From contig NW_015961990.1 in NCBI RefSeq assembly GCF_000497045.1, positions 310,001 through 374,000 on the forward strand: 64,000 bases of DNA, written 5' to 3'. Numbering within the stretch: the first letter of the stretch is position 1; every line of letters starts with the position of its first letter. Below the pieces are notes generated by a model. That model did not search any database and was not told the DNA's origin. It was given only the letters and a program-made list of their open reading frames with translations. Positions 56,301-64,000 of this stretch are shown piece by piece. Made by a program: the position numbers and the translations under genes. This DNA is from Kalmanozyma brasiliensis GHG001. Its lineage: Eukaryota > Basidiomycota > Ustilaginomycetes > Ustilaginales.

Positions 56301-59300
56301 AGGAGGTCGCAAAGTCGATGCCTTCGCCCGCCATCGCCTCTGCGTCGACGGCCGAGCCGCGGACACTGTGCAGACGACTGAGACGTGTATAGTTATCGAG
56401 GAGCAACCCGCAGCATCTCCAGAAGAGGCCTGAGAAGGTAGATCCGCAGAATTTGGGCAGGTGCTGCTCCTCGGCTTGCTTTTGCTGGTCGGCAGCTGAC
56501 TCCATCACTATGTCGCTCGATGGCGCCAATCCGTCGGAGTGCAGGTTCTGCGACGCATCCTGCTCTGAGATCTGCATCCTGGTGGCAATGTGGGAGAGGT
56601 TGCTGGACAGTCGAATGAGCTGGCGCAGAGCGAGCGTGGTCGCCTCGATGCTGGCTGCCAAATCGCCGCGTGCTAATTGCACGTGAGCGCATGTTGAGAA
56701 TGCAATTGCTTGCCTTTCTCGTTGACGGAGGCGGTCCATGGAGCTCGTTGCAGATTTCTCGCTTTTGCTCGGTGCCTTGGCCATCTTGAGACCCTCAGCG
56801 AATCGGGCTTGCGCGCCGGCAAGGTCGCGCTCCTGGGCGAGAAGCTGCGCTTGCGCCATCAAATAACGGAAACGCACGTCCTGCGAGACCAACAGCAGCT
56901 TGCCGGAAGGTGAGCTAGGAGAAGCACTCCTCCCGAGCACGCTTGTCGCCGATCGAAGGACTGATTCGGCACGAGCTGGTTTTCCAAGTGCGAGATATGC
57001 CGAACAAAGGTCCGCAGATGCACGGCAGAAGAGCCCCTCGAGGCCAAGCACGATCTCTGCGCGGTGGCGCGCTGCCTGACGTACAGCTTTGAGGATCTGC
57101 ACGCTGCACCGAGTGAGGGCGAGTGCTGAGAAAGCCTCGTGATAGGTCAACAAGGACTGGCAGAAGTGCTCCGGGCGGTCGAGCCTGCCTGCTCCTCCAG
57201 CTACATTCGACGGAGAAGAGCGAAGGGCCAAGGACGATGCAGGCGCATCAAAGATAGGCTTGGCCGTCTTCGAAGGCGGCGTTTTTGGATCAGCAACGGG
57301 CGTGACAACTGCTTGCGTTGGGGCCGCGCGCTGGACGAGCGCCTTACGTGCGGTCGCGGTCCTGCCTGGCACTCGTAGCGCCTTACGAGGCACACCTCTA
57401 GTTCCTGGTGTGGCTACGGGCGTTTCCGATGAAGTCCTTGGGGAGCTGCGAGGAGCTTGAGGCGTCGCTGGCTGTGATGCTCTCGCTGATGTAGTGAATG
57501 ACAAGGAGAGATCCTTGCAGGCCACTTCCACCTTTGTAGCGACGGTCTGAGGATTTTCGAATGGCTGACGCAGGCGAGCGTGCAGCGCAGTCGAAAGCAA
57601 GATGGAACAGCGATACTGTGCCTTGAAACGCAGCAGTCCCTCGTCGTTTGCATGAGCCTGTGCGTCAAGACAGGCAATTGCATCTTCCTCCAGCTCAGTC
57701 ACTTCATCTTCCGAGAGCGAGAGGGCATGAGACAAGACATCCATCTCCAGTCTTCGCGCCAAGGTCCTTGCACGGCGGAGCGGGAACCCTGTAGCATCAT
57801 AGACCTGCAGCAGAGCTAGCTGGATGTTGCTGATGGCCCTGACCGCATTTGAGAGATGCGAGCGGGCCTCTACGAGTGTAGCGCAGTGTTCGAGGATGGC
57901 GCCCTTGACACTAGCTTGCACCTCGTTGCTCTCCGTGAGCCAAGTGACAAGGCTGTGGTCCTGGTCGTGCGGGTCCATGTCCAAAGAAAGCTCGTACACG
58001 CTGAGGTCGACGACAGCCTTGATCGCACCAGAAAGACCCTTGGTGTCTGCCATCTTGAAGACTTCTTCAATGCTGCTGCTGCCGACGTGATGATCTAGGG
58101 TTGATCCCAAGACACGTGCATGTGAAAAGAGCAGTCGGCGGTAGGTTCGCAAGGCTTCGGCCTTGCTGCCCGCAAAGCGATACGCCACCGCGGTGTACTC
58201 GAGCTTCTTATTAAGAGCTTCGCGTCGCTTGATGAGAGTGCCGTTGAGCTCGTGCTGTTCTAGGGCAGAATCTGCTGCCTGAAGAAGCTGCAAAGATTCG
58301 TCGTCACAGTCAACAGCAAGTTGGAGAAACTCGGCAGCCTCGACGTAGCTGGCTGCGTTGTAGAGAATGCCCGCTGGATTGTAGAAGCTGGTGGAGAGAA
58401 GCCGCAGCTGTTCCGCGACCACGTTGTTGGGAAGCGACTGCGCCAGACCGGTTTGCATAATATCTCGGCACTTTTTCAACTCGCTAAAAGCGTCTTGACG
58501 GGCGACGCGCGAAGTGGCGTTGAAGAGCTTGTTGGCAAGCACTCTGTAGCCGTAGACAATATCGGTGAGACACGCGTCCCTGCTCGGAAGGGAGGCGGTG
58601 CGTGCAGGTGTGGACTCAGCTCCCACTTCGGAAGACGATGAGCTGGTGGTCGATGCTTCGCAATGCGCGAGGAGGCTGAGTAGAAGCTGCAGGCAGGCCT
58701 GAGCGAGCTTGTCGACATTGGCAGAGCCGGTCGGATCGGCTTTGGGCTGACCCTTGCTGTCGCAACCCTGACTGCTGAGCTTGCTGCAGCTGCGACGGTG
58801 GAGCTGGTCAAGAACGCGATACAGCTTGAGCTGCGAAGACATCGGACCGGTGACAGGCCAAGCTGCGACTTTTTGCGTCAGGATCCGGGCAGCTTCGTCG
58901 AGCTTGGCCTGCGTGCCTTCTTCCGACTTGCCGGCCAGGACGTTGTCAAGCGCAAGCACGCTCCCGGTGAGGGCGGCGCAGATCTTGGCGATGTCCGTGT
59001 CGCTCAGATGAGCTCGAAGCGTGACCAGCTTCGATGAACTGACCTCTGCAGTGTTCGGCCCCGTGTCATGGATTGCGATAGGACAGTCGGCGGACCCAGA
59101 TTGCGCAGATAGGCTCTCCCCTGACAACGCCGCAGTAGCACGTTCGATTCCGACCGAGCTTCCGGCCTTTCTGGCAAAGCTGAGCCAGTATTCGCAGAAG
59201 CGCTGGAACCCTTCCCCTTGAAGCTTCGTCTTTGCTTCTGAATTCTCGGCGACATTGGCGGCAGTGGCGATGATTGTTTCGAAGGTGTCTTGCACGGCGT

Positions 59301-60735
59301 CATAAGCTGTAGCGACATCCTCTCCTTGGCTCTGTGCCGTCTTGAGGACCGCGCCGCCGGCACGCGCTACCCGCTCCCAGAAGGCAGTCAAGTCAATGTC
59401 GCTGACTTGGACGAGCAATTGTAAGGCGAGAGTGCGCAAGGGGAGATACTCTTGATTGTTAGGTGCTTCGAGCCGCTGTAGAGCTTTCGAGATGGAGCGT
59501 TCTGTTGCGAAAGCGGCGCGGTCCAGAACGCGGACTTCGCCACCATGCCGGCGGCCATAGAGCTGCCACGCGAGAGGACCGTATTCGTGGTTGAGATCTG
59601 CTAAGATCAAGTCCAACGTGGATGAGTTGGCCGATTCGAGAGCGTGGGATACACGGTTGGACTGCAGATCAACTAGGAACGAGATGCGGGCGGGTGATGG
59701 TTCCGATATCGAGTTGGTCGTGTGTTGGAATGGCGGCAAGAAGGTGACGTGCTGCGACGTGTCCTCAGAGGTGACGCTCACGATGAGACGTTCGAGATAC
59801 TCGCATTCGGCCCGGGCGATGTCTGTGAGCCCGACTGTTCTGAGCTTCGAGCAAGTGCGGAGAATGACGGTCTCGACCTCGAGCTTTTTCTGCTTGCCCG
59901 AGCTCTGGGAGGCGCTGGCGTGGTGGGTCGAGAGAAGGAAGCGGGATGCGATGCGGAACGTGTTGATGGCTGCAATGACATGCTCAACTTCGGAGCTTGT
60001 CTCCTTGCCTGTTGCTAGCCAGCCGGTTGTGACAAGCTCTGCGAAGAAGGCCAGACCAGCATTCACGAGCTGCTTGGCGAAATAGACGCAGCGAGCAGGA
60101 CTTAGCTTGGCGGGCGGGGAGGTGAAGGAAGGGGAGTTGCCGAGCTCGGTGCCGAGATCGAGCTCTGTGGCGGTAGTACCGAGCTGAAGGAGGACGAAGT
60201 GCGGCAATGTGGTCGGCAACGACCGAGGCGAGGCGAGCGCTGCAAGCACCTCTGCCTCAGTCCAGCTTGCGTCTGTAGAAGAGGGAGGCTGCTGCGAGAC
60301 TGGGAACTTCGCCTTCGTTGCGGCTGCAGCAGGTGCTGACCGTATCCGAGACGTACTGGATGATGCTAATGCGCCCTTGACGGTGGGCATCACGCTCACT
60401 GCAGCTGTTTTACTCGCGGACGCTGTGCGGGAACTCAATGCTGTGGTTCGCGTCGAGGTGGTCGAGGTCGATCGGCCAGTGGCGGACGATGTTGATGCAA
60501 TTGTCGCAGAGGTCGCGCGGCTCGAGGAAGCAGATGATAGCGCAGCCCCCGTTCTCCCTTCTGACGCCTTCTTGGGTGCGGTGCGGGATGTGCTAGCTGG
60601 AGTGGTCGTGGTGGTCGTGGCTCTAGCACCTGCAGCGCTGCGAGTACGTGTCACCGGCTTTGCAGCAGCAGGAGCGGCTGCGGTTGCGACACTCGCGCCA
60701 CTTGCAGCAGGCATTGTGGCCACCTTTCCCGGCAT
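53302..60735 (-). CDS. ESP1: Separase (cohesin-cleaving cysteine protease)
   Basis: The start is put at the first ATG, 60735 (MPGKVATMPAASG); the frame upstream begins only with GTG. One exon encodes 2477 residues. The first 150 residues are Ala/Thr/Ser-rich and basic, then a very long helical-repeat region follows. The C-terminal peptidase C50 domain has the catalytic His2328 in LVLYFGHGGAEQFI and the catalytic Cys2354 in AMLWGCSSAML, followed by GTPLNYMCAGAPAMVGNLWD and DRELDSVCE. Separase cuts the Scc1/Rad21 cohesin subunit at anaphase onset after release from securin. Length is larger than yeast Esp1 (about 1630), mostly in the repeat region. It is divergent from the AFI1 gene. Confidence 0.93.
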   Translation of the reverse strand: MPGKVATMPAASGASVATAAAPAAAKPVTRTRSAAGARATTTTTTPASTSRTAPKKASEGRTGAALSSASSSRATSATIASTSSATGRSTSTTSTRTTALSSRTASASKTAAVSVMPTVKGALASSSTSRIRSAPAAAATKAKFPVSQQPPSSTDASWTEAEVLAALASPRSLPTTLPHFVLLQLGTTATELDLGTELGNSPSFTSPPAKLSPARCVYFAKQLVNAGLAFFAELVTTGWLATGKETSSEVEHVIAAINTFRIASRFLLSTHHASASQSSGKQKKLEVETVILRTCSKLRTVGLTDIARAECEYLERLIVSVTSEDTSQHVTFLPPFQHTTNSISEPSPARISFLVDLQSNRVSHALESANSSTLDLILADLNHEYGPLAWQLYGRRHGGEVRVLDRAAFATERSISKALQRLEAPNNQEYLPLRTLALQLLVQVSDIDLTAFWERVARAGGAVLKTAQSQGEDVATAYDAVQDTFETIIATAANVAENSEAKTKLQGEGFQRFCEYWLSFARKAGSSVGIERATAALSGESLSAQSGSADCPIAIHDTGPNTAEVSSSKLVTLRAHLSDTDIAKICAALTGSVLALDNVLAGKSEEGTQAKLDEAARILTQKVAAWPVTGPMSSQLKLYRVLDQLHRRSCSKLSSQGCDSKGQPKADPTGSANVDKLAQACLQLLLSLLAHCEASTTSSSSSEVGAESTPARTASLPSRDACLTDIVYGYRVLANKLFNATSRVARQDAFSELKKCRDIMQTGLAQSLPNNVVAEQLRLLSTSFYNPAGILYNAASYVEAAEFLQLAVDCDDESLQLLQAADSALEQHELNGTLIKRREALNKKLEYTAVAYRFAGSKAEALRTYRRLLFSHARVLGSTLDHHVGSSSIEEVFKMADTKGLSGAIKAVVDLSVYELSLDMDPHDQDHSLVTWLTESNEVQASVKGAILEHCATLVEARSHLSNAVRAISNIQLALLQVYDATGFPLRRARTLARRLEMDVLSHALSLSEDEVTELEEDAIACLDAQAHANDEGLLRFKAQYRCSILLSTALHARLRQPFENPQTVATKVEVACKDLSLSFTTSARASQPATPQAPRSSPRTSSETPVATPGTRGVPRKALRVPGRTATARKALVQRAAPTQAVVTPVADPKTPPSKTAKPIFDAPASSLALRSSPSNVAGGAGRLDRPEHFCQSLLTYHEAFSALALTRCSVQILKAVRQAARHRAEIVLGLEGLFCRASADLCSAYLALGKPARAESVLRSATSVLGRSASPSSPSGKLLLVSQDVRFRYLMAQAQLLAQERDLAGAQARFAEGLKMAKAPSKSEKSATSSMDRLRQRERQAIAFSTCAHVQLARGDLAASIEATTLALRQLIRLSSNLSHIATRMQISEQDASQNLHSDGLAPSSDIVMESAADQQKQAEEQHLPKFCGSTFSGLFWRCCGLLLDNYTRLSRLHSVRGSAVDAEAMAGEGIDFATSLRFALPLARALVQRGEVRLQLNKAEGGQDDLSRCLEVLQNTWIPEVVSLSYVQGDCLMRIEQLGEALRSYTAGEATLRSLSSAFAEAEQVLASPMPKSGTHQRRISSLTSPGQQLRARLSNGVEMDLVLPELQSRLLQRQAWILHLMGEFEKSEQAVEKAASIRDGLATVDARVEQFVVEGRIALRRALEHLKNDHFFSMLPEAAISIPMVPSVSVRTLVAPAGSHQSISEETVKTAIAMLAPADSAFREALSLGLLSSHSLVLREAFASLAQVHTTQAALGKNVKMAANAAAGLLDWASSVGVRRNLLVAISAKLRGSNMATDDQEWPSITSGDLQSALVSRTQRGRSIEAEDLDEADALPTRLAKLSLNGKADAGATSTPSHPFSAFWQSVRLRHQQAQHEAGAAKHLLPRNWTVISISVRSTDVEHLVLTRQEGGGGPDGCTAKEAVLYSLPMNRRSQRDGTEEEEEQLTLKAAQDKIVEIVRLSNDGIHGVKDVQSMEARRQWWTERHRLDDELRDLLQAMQDTWLGGFKGVFSDPTSDARATAALRAKFEKIIRRACFPTANKRPAKLKLDDAVFECFAGLPVDCTDEDLEDLVHYVMDALQFSGFQVAVDEIDLDETAMDLRGALEEFNGKKSQTSPNKASMAYVAIDEEEQAQDHHIFLVLDKDTAIFPWESMPILRNRAVSRIPSMAFLQDRIELAKVFCQKAEVGQDDQEMDELELSPLQKGKHAARSALRSPTKGSRTTKATSLGSKSQTQVDEPAASAASDSAWQVALRNGKLFSLSQRKTFYLLNPGGDLLQSQDRFEPWLKQRGASQGWKGIVGRQPIVDELPDALSSSDLVLYFGHGGAEQFIRQSKVRELQRCAVAMLWGCSSAMLHDNGEFDRTGTPLNYMCAGAPAMVGNLWDMTDRELDSVCEGVFGRLGLMEAKERAEVKPAARNIKLDRKGNLEATRRPTEMSLARAVAESRNDCRLPYLTGAATVVYGVPVYWNESNL

Positions 60736-61157
60736 GCTGAGGCCGCTCAATGTGATCGGAATGCGAAGGTGATGATAGGTGGAAGGAAGCTGCTTGATGA
60801 AAGTGACACAAAGCTTTCTCCACACCACAGCACAGTACTACGCGGAATGGCTTCGTGTTGGCTCACGTGATTTGTACAAACTAACATTTTGGTGGATTTT
60901 CTCGACACGCTTGTGGCTGTTCAGGGTTCAACACCGGCTCAGGGTCAAGGTGTTGGTGTCTTACAGCACTTCCATCGCCGCTTTCGTCTCGCTGCCATCC
61001 GTTGCCCTCATCGTCCGTCGCGCCAATCTGTTCAAGACGAAGGCTGAATCTTTCAATGCTTTGTGCTTCATACAGCCGAGCCAGCTGACGCGCCTGGGTC
61101 TTCACGCGTACTTGACTTCGCGGCGGTACGCACTGCGTAGTCTCTCATCGGCTGCAG

Positions 61158-61159
<2 letters not shown>

Positions 61160-61194
<35 letters not shown>
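61160..61194. repeat. (CA)n dinucleotide microsatellite, about 17 units
   Basis: Seventeen CA units run without interruption and end directly in the run of N, so the true length is not known. It lies 42 bp upstream of the AFI1 ATG, hence in its leader or core promoter. Confidence 0.95.
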
Positions 61195-61209
61195 NNNNNN
61201 NNNNNNNNN
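61195..61209. other. Run of 15 N (assembly gap or masked bases)
   Basis: The fifteen undefined bases directly abut the (CA)n repeat. This is most simply a sequencing failure at the microsatellite; the real distance may differ from 15. Confidence 0.98.
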
Positions 61210-61235
61210 TGTGCAGACTCTGCTCAGATCCCACC

Positions 61236-63899
61236 ATGTCGATCGATGACAGCGCGAGCGAACTGGCTGTTGCCTCTACAGCCATGAGCAGCAACAATGG
61301 CTACTGCACCTTTTGCCTGCTGGCAGAGTTCGATATCGATCGCGGCTCCACCTTGTCGCACCAATACCCTGCTCCGACCGGCTATGACGAACACATGCTC
61401 GCCGAGCTCATGCTTCCGGACGGTGTTCACGCGAGAACGGAAGACTGGACCTTCTTTTTCCTCAAACCGCCAGGTCACAAACGTGCAGCATCCTCAGAAG
61501 GATCCGATGACGCTGCTTCCAGCGATCCTTCTTCTTGGCTCTCGGACGACCTCACGTACGTCATCAACCTAGTCCGTACCAAGCACGACAATACAGTGCG
61601 TCGCGGAGCGTTGGTCAAAGCCATGGCCATTGGTACTCGCTATCCCTTCATCGAGATCTTCAAGCCTGCGCTCCTGCTTGCTCTGGATGACTACTTCAAG
61701 GAGCCCGGTCCGGACTGCTTAGCGCGTCTATACGACGCGATCAATCGCCTGGATCTCTCGGCCGCGCCGTCATTCAGCCGAGCAGAGAAGCTCGTGCTCC
61801 GTGGCTCAGACCGTCGGGACTTGTTCGAAGAGCGGTTCGTCCCACCTCCTCGCATCGACAGCGAGCTCGCGTCGGGCTCACAAAGCACCCTACCAGCAGC
61901 ATCAAATGAACAATCAGAGACAGCCAGCTCGTCTTCCACAGTGGCCACCGCTGCTGAAGCGACACGGCCTCGCAGAGACAGCACCTCCACAACAGCATCA
62001 GAGACAAAGTCGCTCAAAAACAGGCTCAGTGCAGTGTCGTTACGCCCACCATTAGGCGCACGTCGAGGCTCTTCTGCAACTTCAATCAACACAGCCGGAG
62101 GTCACGATAGAAGGTCAAATCCGAATCCGACCAGTCCTCTTCCTGGCACTGCAAGACCTCGTGATACCCACTTCTTCGACACCGTCCTCACTTATCGCAA
62201 TGTGCCGTTGCCGATCAGAGTGCCACTCACCACCTTCCCTGAAGAGGTGGGCGAGTACTCGCTCATCCGGCTCATCCAGACCTTTTCGGGTCCTCAGTCC
62301 ACGCCGACAGGACCGACTCATCCCCACTTGCACACCAATGGACCGTCGACGCATCCCATCATCGTCCTCTTCAACGCGCTCGTCACGCAGAAGCGCGTCA
62401 TCTTTCTCGGCTACGGACAGCCAGCCAACCTGGTCGCCAGCTTTGTGCTGGCTGCTTGTGCTCTTGGGTCCGGATGTGGCGTCGTACTGCAAGGTTTCGC
62501 TGCTCGAGCTTTCCCTTACACCAACCTGCTCAATCTCGACGATCTCGAGAAGGTGCCAGGATACATCGCTGGTGTTACCAATCCACGCTTCGAGGACCTC
62601 CGCGCCTGGGACGTGCTGCTCAACGTCGAGACGGGTCGCATCCAGGTGGCCAAGGACATTGCGCCAGCGCCACATCCTACCAGCACCCCATCGCAAGCGT
62701 TGCTTCGGTCCGCGACCTTGCCTCGCGATGGCGCTGGCGTGTCGTCGTCAAACAACTTTGGCAGCGTCTCTTCCCACGGTGGCACGGCGACCCCCGATCT
62801 CGAGCTAGCGCAGTTTGGTGCTCTGCCCACTGCGTCTTCCGCTGCTGTCTCCAGCGGTGCGGCCTCCAGCAAAGCATCCAGCCTGGGCGGCCCAGCATCG
62901 AGGGACAGATCCAACACGTCGCAGTCCGACTCGCGTTCCGACCCGAGCAATGCCCTTTTCATGGAGGAGCTGCAGACAGCCATTGCAGCCCACTACGGTG
63001 AGCGCTTCATCCGCGCTCGAGTCCAAGAGTACGTCTTCTTCTTTGTTCAGCGCGTCACTCGGCACGAGGAGCATTTCTATGGCCGCACATCGCTCGCACC
63101 CACATGTCAGCCTTTCCTGAATGGTCAGCTGGGGTCAGGTCCAAACTACGTCGATCGTGACGCAGAGATGCGAGAGATCCTCTCCAACCAGATGCGCATC
63201 GAGGGTTTCCGCTCCACCATCGCGTACCGTCTGCTTGTCGAGCAGCTCAACCAGCACGGCGGCTACACGCGTGCCATTCGCGATTTTGACGTTGCGCATC
63301 AGATCGGGCGGCTGCGGCGAGCGCGGAAGCTGTTCGCAGGAGAGGCGGAGTTGATCTACGAGACAATTGCGAAGAGCGTAGTGACGCACGATCAGATTGT
63401 TGAGGTTCTGGCACTGCTACCACCACATACGGGAGGGTTGCTGCCCTTGGCGCTGGGCCTGTTCCACCCTTCGCCGGCAGCGAGGGATGCTGTGGTGGAC
63501 TTCTTCTTGAGGCTCTGCCGTCATCCGGTCGGACGCAAGTTCGTGCAGAGCATGCATACGTATCACCGATTGGCGTTTGCGAGGCTCGCTCAGGATAGGG
63601 CTGAGGCGGAGATGGCTAGTGCTGCAAAAGCAGAGGCTCAGAGCGTCCGCTCGTCTACGCAGACCGCACCTCGGACCTCGTCCCTTCCGTCCAGTCAGAT
63701 CAAGGACGCTGACAGCTCCAATGGCGATACAAGATCGCCCGTTGATAGGAACTCGGCCTCGACCACAGCAGCAAAGTCGGTGGACGCAGAGCTAGCAGCA
63801 GCGGATGGCATGGAAGAGCCCTCGTACATGTCCAGCTTGCGAGGCTCGAACCACCCGTTCAAATCGTTCAGCCCGGTCAGAGAGACTGCTGCGAGTTGA
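61236..63899 (+). CDS. AFI1: Afi1/DENN-type polarity and Arf-docking protein
   Basis: The ATG at 61236 (CCACCATG context) gives 887 residues. Residues about 22-150 match the Afi1 docking domain: CTFCLLAEFDIDRGSTLSHQ, YDEHMLAELMLPDGVH and DWTFFFLKPPG. The linker 190-300 is Ser/Thr-rich. Residues about 300-470 form the SPA (stabilisation of polarity axis) or DENN-like part: THPIIVLFNALVTQKRVIFL, YTNLLNLDDLEKVPGYIAGV and TNPRFEDLRAWDVLLNVETG. A further helical part (about 565-790) includes VQEYVFFFVQRVTRHEEHF and LLPLALGLFHPSPAARDAV. A disordered tail ends the protein. In yeast Afi1 binds Arf3 at the cell cortex and helps polarity and cell separation. Here it pairs head-to-head with separase. 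Confidence 0.88.
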   Translation: MSIDDSASELAVASTAMSSNNGYCTFCLLAEFDIDRGSTLSHQYPAPTGYDEHMLAELMLPDGVHARTEDWTFFFLKPPGHKRAASSEGSDDAASSDPSSWLSDDLTYVINLVRTKHDNTVRRGALVKAMAIGTRYPFIEIFKPALLLALDDYFKEPGPDCLARLYDAINRLDLSAAPSFSRAEKLVLRGSDRRDLFEERFVPPPRIDSELASGSQSTLPAASNEQSETASSSSTVATAAEATRPRRDSTSTTASETKSLKNRLSAVSLRPPLGARRGSSATSINTAGGHDRRSNPNPTSPLPGTARPRDTHFFDTVLTYRNVPLPIRVPLTTFPEEVGEYSLIRLIQTFSGPQSTPTGPTHPHLHTNGPSTHPIIVLFNALVTQKRVIFLGYGQPANLVASFVLAACALGSGCGVVLQGFAARAFPYTNLLNLDDLEKVPGYIAGVTNPRFEDLRAWDVLLNVETGRIQVAKDIAPAPHPTSTPSQALLRSATLPRDGAGVSSSNNFGSVSSHGGTATPDLELAQFGALPTASSAAVSSGAASSKASSLGGPASRDRSNTSQSDSRSDPSNALFMEELQTAIAAHYGERFIRARVQEYVFFFVQRVTRHEEHFYGRTSLAPTCQPFLNGQLGSGPNYVDRDAEMREILSNQMRIEGFRSTIAYRLLVEQLNQHGGYTRAIRDFDVAHQIGRLRRARKLFAGEAELIYETIAKSVVTHDQIVEVLALLPPHTGGLLPLALGLFHPSPAARDAVVDFFLRLCRHPVGRKFVQSMHTYHRLAFARLAQDRAEAEMASAAKAEAQSVRSSTQTAPRTSSLPSSQIKDADSSNGDTRSPVDRNSASTTAAKSVDAELAAADGMEEPSYMSSLRGSNHPFKSFSPVRETAAS

Positions 63900-64000
63900 C
63901 TGCTCCTGCTAAACGCGTTTGTATGGTACACTCACCGTCAAAAGCTTCGTGCTGTTGCCAGGCTACGAACGTTTGCCTGCCTGCGTGAGACTGCCTGTGC

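Larger units (their letters stand above)
60736..61235. promoter_or_regulatory. Divergent promoter region, separase / AFI1, with microsatellite and N run
   Basis: The 500 bp lie between oppositely transcribed genes. Apart from the AC repeat and the N run near the AFI1 start I see no RNA gene or known operator. The separase side is AT-richer (near 60880-60900). Confidence 0.5.

Noticed and set aside
1..64000. CRISPR arrays, insertion sequences, retroelement or transposase genes
   Set aside because: No spaced direct repeats, terminal repeats, integrase, reverse transcriptase or transposase motifs were seen anywhere.

Overview
The window is nuclear DNA from a basidiomycete fungus, most probably a smut (Ustilaginomycotina). 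The genes are long, GC-rich and intron-poor: only three clearly need splicing, and their introns are short with GTAAGT or GTGAGT donors. A single dispersed 118-nt 5S rRNA gene of fungal type is present. Proteins such as an SPX-RING ligase, a velvet regulator, a hybrid histidine kinase, Spb4, Naf1, Rad16, separase and Afi1 fit a plant-associated filamentous or dimorphic fungus. The smut placement is inference from overall character, not from a database match.

Layout from left to right. A 5'-partial AP-3 beta adaptin gene (minus) shares a divergent promoter with a six-blade kelch protein (plus). After 1.3 kb comes a TATA-driven gene for a repetitive Gln/Gly/Asp-rich secreted protein with an internal cysteine-rich domain. 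A spliced gene for an unrecognised helical protein and NAF1 lie on the minus strand. LCL2 (plus, spliced) converges on a two-AN1-finger protein (minus), which is divergent from a three-exon thioredoxin gene. Malate synthase and a PAS-rich hybrid histidine kinase follow on the plus strand. Next come the minus-strand SPB4 helicase with a 5S rRNA gene just upstream, an SPX-RING protein ending in a CaaX box, and a Sro7/tomosyn-type protein. Sro7 is divergent from a probable Mediator MED8 gene. A 2.9-kb gene-poor stretch precedes a velvet-domain gene, which converges on a protein with two cysteine modules. Xanthine dehydrogenase, RAD16 and separase then occupy about 16.8 kb of the minus strand. The window ends with an AFI1/DENN-type polarity protein (plus), whose upstream region holds an (AC)n microsatellite and a 15-base run of N.

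Functional themes are mixed, as usual in a eukaryotic genome: vesicle traffic and polarity (AP-3 beta, Sro7, Afi1, kelch), ribosome and snoRNP biogenesis (Naf1, Spb4, 5S), signalling and nutrient sensing (histidine kinase, SPX-RING, velvet), primary metabolism (malate synthase, xanthine dehydrogenase), redox (thioredoxin), chromosome segregation and repair (separase, Rad16). I see no mobile elements, CRISPR arrays or convincing tRNAs. The features most worth a second look are the secreted repeat protein, the prenylation motif on the SPX-RING protein, the 5S gene next to SPB4, the unresolved 5' end of the histidine kinase gene, and the orphan cysteine-module protein.
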